Origin: Granulicella arctica
Lineage (GTDB): Bacteria > Acidobacteriota > Terriglobia > Terriglobales > Acidobacteriaceae
Reading direction: 5' to 3'
Assembly (NCBI RefSeq): GCF_025685605.1
Contig: NZ_JAGTUT010000001.1
Coordinates: forward strand, 1,984,001-2,048,000
Length of the DNA: 64,000 nt
In this document: positions 8,678 through 17,086 of the stretch, in pieces
Layout: every line of letters starts with the position of its first letter
Numbering within the stretch: the first letter of the stretch is position 1
Notes under the pieces: model-generated
Seen by the model: only the letters and a program-made list of their open reading frames with translations
Databases searched by the model: none
What the model was told of the DNA's origin: nothing
Translations under genes and position numbers: made by a program

Positions 8678-10164
8678 ACGCTGAGGGCCAGGTGGCGGAG
8701 TTCGCCGATGAGGTACACGGAGCCGGTGGCGAGGATGAGGCCGTTCGGTGGGGTGATGGCTCGGGCCTGGGCGAGGGCTCCAGCCATGTGGGGTGCAGCG
8801 TGCGCAGGGATCGAGAGCGCGTGGGCGGCGGCGAGTAGATCGTCTACGGCGGCGGCGCGGGGATTGGAAATAGGGGCGAAGACGATGTGGTCGTGGCGTC
8901 GAGCGGGGTCGGCGTCGAGACTTGAGTCGAAGAGAGGAAAGAGGATGCGGGACATCTCTTCGAGGCTCTTGTCGCGGAGGCAGGAGAAGAGGAGGGTGCG
9001 GGGTCTGTCTTCGGGTAGCTGGGCGATGGCGGCGCGGAGGGTCCACGCGCCTGCGGGGTTGTGGGCTACGTCGAGGAGGAGGTCCGGGCCTTCGTTGAAG
9101 TGTAAAAGCTCGAGGCGACCGGGCCAGTTGGTGCTGCGAATTCCCGCTTCAATGGCGCCGTTTGTGATGTTGTAACTGTTTTGGTTACGTGTTGCTGATG
9201 GATTGTTACCTGTTGGGTTACGTAATTCGACTGCTGCGGCTATGGCGAGGGCTATGTTGCGCTGCTGGTGCTGGCCGGGCAGGGGTGAGTCTACTTCGAG
9301 GGGTTCATTGTTCAGGGTCAAGGGGTAATGGTTTGGGGTGAGCGGGCCTTGTGGATGGTTGAGAGAGGCAAAAGCAACCGCAGGTCCTTCGACTTCGCTC
9401 AGGATGACAGGGTTTTTCGGTGGTGTTTGAGGGAGGTAGGTGGCGGCGTTGATGGCGTGGAGGTGAAGCGTGGCGGCGGCTTCGCCGATGGCCTGATTGG
9501 CCTCGGGGTGCTGGGGGAGGGTGATGAGGGTGCCGTTGGGGCGGAGGATGCCGGCCTTTTCGCGGGTAATGGCGGCGATGGTGGTGCCGAGATAGTCCTG
9601 ATGGTCGAGCGCGATGTCGGTGAGGATGGAGATAAGGGGTTCGACGATGTTGGTCGCGTCGAGGCGGCCGCCGAGGCCGACTTCGAGGACGGCGATGTCG
9701 ACTTTCTGCTCGGCAAACCAGGTGAAGGCTACGGCCGTGAGGACTTCGAAGAAGCTGGGGGGGTGCGGGAGTGAGCCTTCTGCCACGAGGCTAGTGGCGG
9801 TGTCGTCTACGTGGAAGTAGAGGCGGGCGAAGTCTTCGTCGTCGATCTGAAGGCCGTTGAGCTGGAGGCGTTCGTTGACGCGGACGAGGTGGGGCGAGGT
9901 GTAGAGGCCGGTCCGGTAGCCTGCGGCGATGAGGATGCTCGCGAGGGTGGCGGCGGTGGAGCCTTTGCCGTTGGTTCCGGCGATGAGGACGGAGGGCCAC
10001 TGGAGCTGGGGGTCGCCCAGGGCACGGACGAGGGTGCGCATGTGGGCGAGGTCCCACTTGCGGCGTTCGGGGATAGTTCCGTCGGCGTTCGGGGCCGGTG
10101 GGGCGAGTTCCTGGCCGAGGTTATAGAGGTGGTCGATTGCCGCGGCGTAGGTGGTTGTGGTCAT
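8674..10164 (-). CDS. folC: Bifunctional folylpolyglutamate/dihydrofolate synthase FolC, with repeat-derived insert
   Basis: About 496 residues from MTTTTYAAAIDHLYNLG; another ATG lies nine bases upstream. The Mur-ligase-type P-loop IAGTNGKGST is at about residues 61-70. SPHLVRVNER, VGLGGRLDATN and the C-terminal DVAHNPAGA motif are all present. It adds glutamates to folates. Family length is about 420-440, so this copy is long. Part of the surplus is an insert near residues 250-285 whose DNA contains the widespread repeat core GTCCTTCGACTTCGCTCAGG, read in frame as PVILSEVEGPA. The frame remains intact, so the enzyme is probably functional. Confidence 0.93.
   Translation of the reverse strand: MTTTTYAAAIDHLYNLGQELAPPAPNADGTIPERRKWDLAHMRTLVRALGDPQLQWPSVLIAGTNGKGSTAATLASILIAAGYRTGLYTSPHLVRVNERLQLNGLQIDDEDFARLYFHVDDTATSLVAEGSLPHPPSFFEVLTAVAFTWFAEQKVDIAVLEVGLGGRLDATNIVEPLISILTDIALDHQDYLGTTIAAITREKAGILRPNGTLITLPQHPEANQAIGEAAATLHLHAINAATYLPQTPPKNPVILSEVEGPAVAFASLNHPQGPLTPNHYPLTLNNEPLEVDSPLPGQHQQRNIALAIAAAVELRNPTGNNPSATRNQNSYNITNGAIEAGIRSTNWPGRLELLHFNEGPDLLLDVAHNPAGAWTLRAAIAQLPEDRPRTLLFSCLRDKSLEEMSRILFPLFDSSLDADPARRHDHIVFAPISNPRAAAVDDLLAAAHALSIPAHAAPHMAGALAQARAITPPNGLILATGSVYLIGELRHLALSV
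9381..9412. repeat. Dispersed repeat fragment inside folC
   Basis: The segment around GGTCCTTCGACTTCGCTCAG followed by GATGACAGGG matches a short dispersed repeat that I recognise from many Acidobacteriota and other soil-bacterial genomes, normally intergenic. Here it lies within folC and is translated in frame. Confidence 0.6.
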
Positions 10165-10360
10165 CGAGATCATTCTAGGGGATGCGCTGCCGGGGGTCGA
10201 AATCACACGTAACGCAGGGAAGAGGACTTCCCTTGGCCGGGTTCGGGAGAATGCTAGTCCCCTTACGACACATTCGTATCGGTGCGACAATTCATTGTCT
10301 TTAGTAACCGTCCTTTGACGGGTATGAAATCTGTACAACACGGCACTCAGCGGAGATCCT

Positions 10361-11388
10361 ATGCAACTCAAGTCGCGGACAGCGTTCCACAACACCCTAT
10401 ACCTTGCAGTTTCTCTCTTCGTTTTAGCAATGATCCCGGCTGTCGCGGCGTTTGCCCAGAAGGGTCCCCGCCCCTGCGATCTCTTTGCGTCTACGACGCC
10501 CTGTGTTGCCGCAATCAGCACAACACGAACGCTCTATAGCAGCTATGCGGGCCCGCTCTATCAGGTCACACGACAGTCGGATAAGGGTCACGCCGACATC
10601 GGTCTGCTCGCTGATGGCTATGCGAACGCCGCGATGCAGGACAAGTTCTGCGCTGGCACTGCGTGCACGATTACGAAGCTTTATGACCAGTCACCGAACC
10701 ACAACGACCTTACCCCTGCACCTCCTGGCGGGGCCGCCAAGGGGCCTGGCACCGGCGGCTACGACATTCCTGCTGTCGCTGACTCGCTCCCGGCCACGAT
10801 TGCCGGGCACAAGGTCTACGGGATAGCCATCACGCCCGGTATGGGCTACCGCAACGACACTCCAAAACAAACGGCAGTGAAGGGCCAGCCCGAAGGCGTC
10901 TACATGGTGACCTCTGCTCTCCACCTGAACGAGAAATGCTGCTTCGACTTCGGCAATGCCGAGACGAACGACCTCGACAACAAAGAGGGCCACATGGATG
11001 CCATCAACATCATGTATCGCGAGAAGACAGGCCAGCCCGACGCCGGGTTGATATGGAGGACGGGATCTACGGTCACCTCAAAGTTCCCGCGAACACTCCC
11101 TTTGTTACCGTGATGGGTGCCTGCGATGGGCAGCATAGCTACGTCATCTATCAAGGCAATGCCCAGTCCGGGGCCCTGACGAATACCGGTACGCTTGCCC
11201 TGCCGAAGGGCTATCAACCGATGCAGCAGGAGGGAGCCATCATCCTTGGCATCGGCGGCGACAACAGCAATTCGGCCAATGGCTATTTCTTCGAAGGGGT
11301 GATGACCCAGGGGATGCCGGCTGGGAAGATTATGGAATCCATCCAACACAATATCGTATCGGCTCGGTACGCAGGCCAACTGCGCTAA
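10361..11388 (+). pseudogene. GH54 alpha-L-arabinofuranosidase, frameshifted
   Basis: Secreted alpha-L-arabinofuranosidase of family GH54. The signal peptide spans about residues 1-31, then GPRPCDLFASTTPCVAAIST begins the mature catalytic domain. The first frame runs 10361-11113 and matches the family up to about 11050; the next frame continues with VDMEDGIYG and EGAIILGIGGDNSN to 11388. The total length is one base short of a multiple of three. Restoring one G in the TTGATATGG stretch near 11050 would join them as GLDMEDGIYG (about 342 residues). The truncated product lacks the nucleophile Glu (MED) and the acid/base Asp (GGDNS). No CBM42 domain follows. Either a young pseudogene or an assembly error. 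Confidence 0.82.
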
Positions 11389-11658
11389 GGATCTGTAGAT
11401 CTGTACGTTATTGCCAGGAGCGTCTGGGCGACATTGGCAAAGGTGGCTTTTGGAAACTGGTCCGGGATCAGGAGCGTGACGTGAATCGCTCCTGTGTCGC
11501 GGGCTTCGCCATGTTCGCTCCGGGAAGCTGTGACCTTTGCTGAAGCGCGATTTGGCTTGAAAGAAGGTGCCTCAGAATTCTGAATCGACTGTTTCTTTTA
11601 CCTCATCTATTCGATGGTTGTCGAAGTGTAGAAGACAAATTCTGAGGAGTGTAGAGCG

Positions 11659-12408
11659 ATGAGCAAGCTGACAGGTAAGGTTGCAGTGGTTACGGGAGCT
11701 TCGAAGGGTATCGGCGCTGGGATTGCGAAGGCGTTTGCCGCTGAGGGTGCTTCGGTTGTGGTGAACTATTCGTCGAGCCGCGAGGGAGCGGACAAGGTTG
11801 TGGCGGAGATTACGGCTGCGGGCGGTAAGGCGATTGCGGTGCAGGGATCGGTTTCGAAGGCTGAGGATGTAACGCGGCTGTTCGCGGAGACGAAGAAGGC
11901 GTACGGCAAGCTGGACGTGCTGGTGAACAACGCTGGCGTGTATGAGTTTGCACCGCTCGAGGCGATTACGGCAGAGCAGTTCCATCGGCAGTTCGATACG
12001 AACGTGCTGGGGCTGATCCAGGCGACGCAGGAGGCAGCGAAGTACTTCAACGGTCATGGCGGCAGCGTGATCAATATTGGTTCGACGATCAGCTCGATCA
12101 ACTCGCCGCAATCGACGGTGTATACAGCGACCAAGCATGCGGTTGACGGCATCACGCGCGTGTTGTCGAAGGAGCTTGCAGCGCGGAAGATCCGTGTGAA
12201 CTCGATCAACCCGGGACTTGTCGTGACGGAAGGAACGCATACGGCGGGCGTGATTGGTGGCGAGTTCGAACAGCAGTTGATCGAATTGACGCCGATGGGC
12301 CGTGTTGGCCAGGTGTCGGACATTACACCGGTTGCAGTGTTCCTGGCTTCGGATGATTCCGGCTGGATTACGGGTGAGCTGTTGCTGGCATCGGGCGGCG
12401 CGCGCTAA
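11659..12408 (+). CDS. SDR-family NAD(P)-dependent oxidoreductase (FabG-like)
   Basis: A classical 249-residue short-chain dehydrogenase. It has the Rossmann motif TGASKGIGAGIAKAF (about 13-27), NNAG (about 90-93), a catalytic Ser in GSTISS, and YTATK (about 155-159). It resembles broad-range 3-oxoacyl-ACP reductase or glucose-dehydrogenase-like SDRs; the substrate cannot be read from sequence. AGGAG-like sequence lies 12 bases upstream of the ATG. A hairpin at 12433-12458 ends the unit. Confidence 0.85.
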   Translation: MSKLTGKVAVVTGASKGIGAGIAKAFAAEGASVVVNYSSSREGADKVVAEITAAGGKAIAVQGSVSKAEDVTRLFAETKKAYGKLDVLVNNAGVYEFAPLEAITAEQFHRQFDTNVLGLIQATQEAAKYFNGHGGSVINIGSTISSINSPQSTVYTATKHAVDGITRVLSKELAARKIRVNSINPGLVVTEGTHTAGVIGGEFEQQLIELTPMGRVGQVSDITPVAVFLASDDSGWITGELLLASGGAR

Positions 12409-12432
12409 ATATAGCTGCTGCAGTGGTGAATG

Positions 12433-12458
12433 ATGGGGACCGTGGGTGCGGTCCCCAT
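12433..12458 (+). terminator. Hairpin terminator after the SDR gene
   Basis: Perfect 10-bp stem ATGGGGACCG / CGGTCCCCAT around a 6-base loop, 25 bp after the stop codon, followed by TCCTGTTTG. The U-run is weak, so this may be a stabilising hairpin. Confidence 0.6.
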
Positions 12459-12532
12459 TCCTGTTTGTGAAAGGTCTGTCATGGTGCCGGTTTAGTATGA
12501 AGACTCCCCCGGACGGTGCCGATGGAGAGAGT

Positions 12533-13165
12533 ATGTCCGGGCTTGGAGTGTACGTGAGGGTTCGTTTGTGTTGTTGTGGGATGTTGGCAGGCTTGCTGCT
12601 GCCTGGTTCGATGGGTGCGGCAGGACAGGCGCGGTCAACGGCGACGCAGACGTTACGGCTTTCGGCGTTCGGCGGGATCAATGGAACGTACACGGGACTG
12701 GAAAGTGGAAGGAACGTGGGGATCACCGCAGGCGCTGATCTGGGCTTTCGACCCTTCTTTGGGCTGCGGCCTTCAGTCGAAGTACGTGGGACTTACCCCA
12801 TCCATGACGACGGTGTGGACAGCCAGCGGAACGTGCTGGCGGGCGGCAAGATCGAGCGAGCGTTTGGGCGGCTTCGGCCGTATGGGGATGTCCTGTTCGG
12901 GCGTGGCGCGATCGACTATCCGCACGGCTTTGAAGACCCGACGGGGGCGGTCACCTACTCGCGGACGGTATCGAGCGTGCCGGCGCTGGGTGGTGGGCTG
13001 GACTTCGATCTGACGCCGCACTTCGCTGTGAAGGCGGATGTGCAGGTGGAGCGGTATGTGACGCCGGTGACGGTCTCGGGCGATGTGTATGCGAAGTCCG
13101 GGACGTTGGGGGTTGTGTATCGGTTCGACTTCAACCATCATCCCCGGGGATTGCGCCGAAACTAA
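12533..13165 (+). CDS. Outer-membrane beta-barrel protein (OmpA/OprF-like N-terminal domain fold)
   Basis: 210 residues from the ATG preceded by GGAGAG; earlier ATGs lack a binding site. A signal peptide (about 1-33, ending near GAAGQA) is followed by alternating hydrophobic strands such as LRLSAFGGINGTYTG, NVGITAGADLGFRP and SGTLGVVYRFDF. This pattern is typical of an 8-stranded porin-like barrel ending in an aromatic residue near the C-terminus. No peptidoglycan-binding domain is present. Function unknown. Confidence 0.65.
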   Translation: MSGLGVYVRVRLCCCGMLAGLLLPGSMGAAGQARSTATQTLRLSAFGGINGTYTGLESGRNVGITAGADLGFRPFFGLRPSVEVRGTYPIHDDGVDSQRNVLAGGKIERAFGRLRPYGDVLFGRGAIDYPHGFEDPTGAVTYSRTVSSVPALGGGLDFDLTPHFAVKADVQVERYVTPVTVSGDVYAKSGTLGVVYRFDFNHHPRGLRRN

Positions 13166-13243
13166 TTGGGTTGCGGACTCGTCTTTCTGGAATCCTGATA
13201 ATCTTCACGTCTCAGTACAAAGTTTTCTGGAGGAGTTCCTCGC

Positions 13244-15013
13244 ATGTCATTCGTCCGTTCGTTTGTTCGCTGCTGCTCGTTGACGGCAGTTGTTGCCAGT
13301 TTTGTTGTTTCTGCCTTTGCTGCGGATAAGACTCCGAAGAAAGATGCGGAGGTGGTGCCGTCGTACTACGGGCCGCAGCCGGCGACAGAGAATGTCGACC
13401 TGACGATGTATGCGCGGATTCGTGAGGAGGGCTTCAAGCACTCGCACGTGATGCAGTTTGCGGGCGCACTGAACGATGGGATCGGGCCACGGCTTACGGG
13501 ATCGCCGAACATGGCGAAGGCGAATGCGTGGACGCGGGATACGCTGACGACGATCGGGCTTGAGAATGCGCACCTTGAGGACTGGGGCGAGTTCGGGATG
13601 GGCTGGCAGCAGATCAACACCTGGGCGCGGATGGTTTCGCCTGATCCGGAGCCACTCTGGCTGCAGGCTGCGCCGTGGTCTCCGGCTACGAAGGGTCCTG
13701 TGTCGGGCGAGGTTGTCTACATCAACCCAGCGACTGCCGATGCAGACAAGCTGAAGGGAACGCTGGCGGGGAAGATCGTGATGCTTGGTGCGATGCGCCC
13801 TACGCCGGATATTACGGAGCCGTTGTTCCACCGCTACACGGACGCTGAGCTTGCGGAGATGACGACCTACCCGAACGGCCAGGGTCGGGGTGCGCTGCCT
13901 CCGGGGCAGTCGGCTGAGCAGGTGCGGGCTGATCGTGCGCGGCAGCAGGCGCAGCGGACGGCGCTGGTAAAGATGATCATGGGCGAGAACGTCGCAGCGA
14001 TCATTACGCCTTCGCGCGATGGTGGGGATGGCGGCGGGACCGGCATCATCTACGACGACAACGGTGCGAACCTGATGCGGAACGCGCAGACGCGGGAAAA
14101 CGCGGTCACGGTGCCGAATGCGGTAATGATGATCGAGCACTACAACCGGCTTGGACGGCTGATCGAGAACCATGTGCCGGTGACGCTCGAGGTGAACATC
14201 GATACGAAGTTCACGAGCGACCATGAGCATGGATTCGATACGGTGGCCGAGATTCCGGGGAACGATCCGAAGCTGAAGGACCAGGTGGTAATGGTCGGCG
14301 GACACCTCGATAGCTGGATCTCGGGTACGGGCGCGACGGATAACGGTGCTGGTTCGATTGTGGCAATGGAGTCGGTGCGCATCCTGAAGGCGCTTGGCTT
14401 GAAGCCGAAGCGTACGATCCGGATTGCGTTGTGGTCGGGCGAGGAGCAGGGCCTGTTTGGATCACTGGGCTATGTGAAGAAGCACTTCGGCACGTTTGCG
14501 GAGCCGGAGCATGCGGACGCGGCGACCCCGGCCTTCCTGCGGGAGCGCGGCAAGCTGACGACGACGAAGGAGTGGGAGACGCTGGACGCCTACTACAATC
14601 TCGACAACGGTACGGGCAAGGTGCGCGGCGTGTACACGCAGGAGAACTTCGCCATCGGACCGATCTTCAAGCAGTGGATTGCGCCGCTCGCGGACCTTGG
14701 AGTGACGACGATCAGCTACCGGAATACGGGTGGAACGGATCACCTGGCGTATGACGCGGTCGGGCTGCCGGGCTTCCAGTACATCCAGGACCCGATGGAC
14801 TATGAGACGCGGACGCACCACTCGGATATGGACACTGTCGACCGGCTGCATGCGGCGGACCTTGAGCAGGCGGCGATTGTCGAGGCAATCTTCCTCTACA
14901 ACACGAGCGAGCGCGAGGCGATGATGCCGCGCAAGCCGTTCCCGCATCCTGAGAACGAGAAGAAGGCTACAGCTCCGATTGCGGGGATTTACCCGGGAGC
15001 CGTTGAGAAGTAG
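13244..15013 (+). CDS. Secreted M28-family zinc peptidase
   Basis: 589 residues with a signal peptide (about 1-27, ending ASAFA-like) and a strong GGAGGAG ribosome-binding site. A PA-type insert region (about 110-280) precedes the catalytic zinc domain. Metal and catalytic elements seen are GGHLDSW (about 350-356), ATDNGAGS (about 364-371), SGEEQG (general base Glu, about 402) and THHSDMDTVD (about 526-535). M28 enzymes are co-catalytic di-zinc aminopeptidases or carboxypeptidases. Probably periplasmic or secreted for peptide nutrition. Confidence 0.9.
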   Translation: MSFVRSFVRCCSLTAVVASFVVSAFAADKTPKKDAEVVPSYYGPQPATENVDLTMYARIREEGFKHSHVMQFAGALNDGIGPRLTGSPNMAKANAWTRDTLTTIGLENAHLEDWGEFGMGWQQINTWARMVSPDPEPLWLQAAPWSPATKGPVSGEVVYINPATADADKLKGTLAGKIVMLGAMRPTPDITEPLFHRYTDAELAEMTTYPNGQGRGALPPGQSAEQVRADRARQQAQRTALVKMIMGENVAAIITPSRDGGDGGGTGIIYDDNGANLMRNAQTRENAVTVPNAVMMIEHYNRLGRLIENHVPVTLEVNIDTKFTSDHEHGFDTVAEIPGNDPKLKDQVVMVGGHLDSWISGTGATDNGAGSIVAMESVRILKALGLKPKRTIRIALWSGEEQGLFGSLGYVKKHFGTFAEPEHADAATPAFLRERGKLTTTKEWETLDAYYNLDNGTGKVRGVYTQENFAIGPIFKQWIAPLADLGVTTISYRNTGGTDHLAYDAVGLPGFQYIQDPMDYETRTHHSDMDTVDRLHAADLEQAAIVEAIFLYNTSEREAMMPRKPFPHPENEKKATAPIAGIYPGAVEK

Positions 15014-15089
15014 TTTATTGTGATTACCGCCCGGCGGTCAGGTAGAGGGGTCGAATGATGGCCACTCACCTGGCTGGACGAGTGTTCCT

Positions 15090-15995
15090 CTAAATGCTTC
15101 GGACGATGGCCGGGTTAAACACTACGTTCGCAGGGCCCTGAGGGAAAAATCTGTTGAAGATCATGGGGCGGGCGACACCGCGGGTAGTTGTGACGGTTTT
15201 GTTCGAAAAGGTTTGCTTCTTGATCTTGGTGTAGATCACGGTAGCGTTCTGCTGCAGGTAGAACGCCCAATGACCATTGTCGCCACGGATTCCCATGACG
15301 CAGCCGAAGGGTGAAGTCATCTGAACGTTGAGATCCTGTGGGCCGTTAGCTTTCAGCCACGCCTCGTAGGCGTCGGATTCAGTCGTTCTCAACTGGCCCA
15401 GGCCGACTCCTGAACAATAGTCAGTCTTATTGACCTCGAAAAATGCACCGCCCTCGTGCGTTTGAACCATATCCCTCCAGAATTTCGCGCCTGCAACATT
15501 ATCGTTACCGGTGCCGGTCTGGCCTCCTGCATGGTAGACGATGGGCTGCTGGGGAGTTCCGCGGACGAAGATGGAGCAACCGGTGATGCCTGCGGTGAAG
15601 AAGTATTTCACGTCATCGTGAGCAGCGGAAAAGCCAAGCGCCGGTATGTCGAGTTTAATGATGCCGCTGTCATACCAAGGGAGAAAGTAGGCTTTCACGC
15701 GGCCTGGTGTTGGCGTGTATGAGCCCCCTACAGAGATGGATTCGTCGGCGACGGCAGCGAATCCAGCGTTAAAGCTCGAGCCGCGTGGACGTTTGGCAAA
15801 GTCCAGATAGGTGATTTTGTAAGCATCCTCCATCTTGTTAATTGGATAGAGCTTATCGTTGCCGTTTATCTGCATGGGAATCTGCTTCTCGGGCCGACCT
15901 TGCTGGCCCTCGAGCAAGTCTGCTGGAAAGCAGGCGTATTTCTTCATAAAAGCGATTGGATCTGCCATAAACAGCTTGTTCTTGCCACCAGACAT
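15090..15995 (-). CDS. Hypothetical protein, candidate CNF1-like Cys/His deamidase fold
   Basis: A 301-residue stand-alone protein with no signal peptide and no familiar domain by eye. The central segment YFFTAGITGCSIFVRG (about 131-146) followed by PIVYHAGG (151-158) places Cys140 and His155 fifteen residues apart. CNF1-type deamidases use Cys866 and His881, the same spacing, with a comparable x-S/T-G-C motif before the Cys and YH-like context at the His. No toxin delivery domain is present. It is flanked by the M28 peptidase and a methyltransferase. The family assignment is inference from the motif only; it could be another Cys/His hydrolase or a structural protein. Confidence 0.5.
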   Translation of the reverse strand: MSGGKNKLFMADPIAFMKKYACFPADLLEGQQGRPEKQIPMQINGNDKLYPINKMEDAYKITYLDFAKRPRGSSFNAGFAAVADESISVGGSYTPTPGRVKAYFLPWYDSGIIKLDIPALGFSAAHDDVKYFFTAGITGCSIFVRGTPQQPIVYHAGGQTGTGNDNVAGAKFWRDMVQTHEGGAFFEVNKTDYCSGVGLGQLRTTESDAYEAWLKANGPQDLNVQMTSPFGCVMGIRGDNGHWAFYLQQNATVIYTKIKKQTFSNKTVTTTRGVARPMIFNRFFPQGPANVVFNPAIVRSI

Positions 15996-16095
15996 AAGAT
16001 CACTCCATGAACTTATTTGAGATTTGGTTGGGGGCCCGTGGGTCGGACGATTCTACTCCGTGCGTGGCGATAATGCGAAGCTTTGTATGCGCCAC

Positions 16096-16944
16096 TCATA
16101 GCCAGGCGGAGAGGAGGCGGCCGGCGGTCCCGACGAGGCGGAGTTTGTCGGGGCGGGTATCGAAGTAGAGGGCATTGATTTCGGGAGCGCCGAGGTCTTC
16201 CAGGTCATAGAAGGCGGCTAGTTCAGCGGCGGCTTCGCGGGGCGTGAAGAAGAGCTGGAAGGGCTCACCGGCGAGGATGACGCGGGCGGCGAGAGAGTCG
16301 TGCGCGAGCTGCTCCAGGAAGGGGAGAGCAGAGCGGGGCTGGCTGTAGTCGAAGATGAGGCCTGAGTTGGCAGGCTGGGCGGCGATAAAGGCTATGGTGG
16401 CGCGGAAGGCTTCACGGGTGAGATACGGGACGACGCCGAGCATCGCAAAGACTGTCGGGAGCGCTGGATTGTGGCCTGCTATTTGTAACTGCTGAGGTAG
16501 CGTATCGACCTCGAAGTCTACCGGGACGTAGGTGAGCGCGGCAGGATGGGGCAGCGTTGTAGTGGCGAGGAGGTCGCGCTTCCACTGCTGGGTCGCGGGA
16601 TGATCGACCTCGAAGACGTGCAGGTTGGGGTGGGGGCTGCGATGGGCGAAGGTGTCGAGGCCTGCGCCGAGGAGGACATACTGCTGGACGTTGTTCTCGA
16701 CTACTGCGCGGGCGAGCTGGTCTTCGGCGTAGCGGCTGCGGGCGACGAGATGCGCTCGCATGCCGAGGGAGAACGGCTTGTTGAGCTTGGTGGCTGATTT
16801 GTGAAGCTCGGAGAGGTATTCGGGGCCGAGGATCGGGATGGCGATGGGGTCGTCGAGGACGAGGGGCTTGGCGTCGTAGCGCTGATGCGCGGCGCGGCGG
16901 AGGGCTACGCGGAGAGCCGTGCGTGAGGGGATGGCGGCTTGCAC
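16096..16944 (-). CDS. Class I SAM-dependent methyltransferase, PPM/leucine carboxyl methyltransferase family
   Basis: A 282-residue enzyme. It has the N-terminal DDPIAIPILG segment, RARYAED-like RSRYAEDQL (about 70-78), the SAM motif YVLLGAGLDTFAHR (about 88-101) and EVDHPATQQWKR (about 111-122). These are hallmarks of the PPM (TIGR00027-type) methyltransferases, many of which act on polyketides or have unknown targets. It is divergent from the VWFA pair with 142 bp between. The substrate is unknown. Confidence 0.8.
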   Translation of the reverse strand: MQAAIPSRTALRVALRRAAHQRYDAKPLVLDDPIAIPILGPEYLSELHKSATKLNKPFSLGMRAHLVARSRYAEDQLARAVVENNVQQYVLLGAGLDTFAHRSPHPNLHVFEVDHPATQQWKRDLLATTTLPHPAALTYVPVDFEVDTLPQQLQIAGHNPALPTVFAMLGVVPYLTREAFRATIAFIAAQPANSGLIFDYSQPRSALPFLEQLAHDSLAARVILAGEPFQLFFTPREAAAELAAFYDLEDLGAPEINALYFDTRPDKLRLVGTAGRLLSAWL

Positions 16945-17086
16945 TCTTCGAGTTTAGTGGCAGCGGTGGAAAAGGCTCTGCAGCGATTCGAGCGGCTGAC
17001 GCTGATTCGCATGGGTGGTGCTGAACAACGAGCAGGAGCGAAAGGGGACGTTCGCGATTAGGATGGATGCGACTGCTTGAGGTTCG

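Noticed and set aside
7862..9046. Long basic Arg/Pro-rich N-terminal extension of plsC
   Set aside because: It is an out-of-frame shadow of folC; the real start is the ATG overlapping the folC stop.
11385..11597. Open minus-strand frame of about 70 codons with protein-like ending (GAIHVTLLIPDQFPKATFAN)
   Set aside because: No usable start codon in the frame and no recognised family; may be a 5'-deleted remnant in the 270 bp gap after the GH54 gene. Kept out of the feature list for lack of support.
13247..14305. 352-codon minus-strand frame opposite the M28 peptidase
   Set aside because: Arg/His-rich shadow of the peptidase gene.
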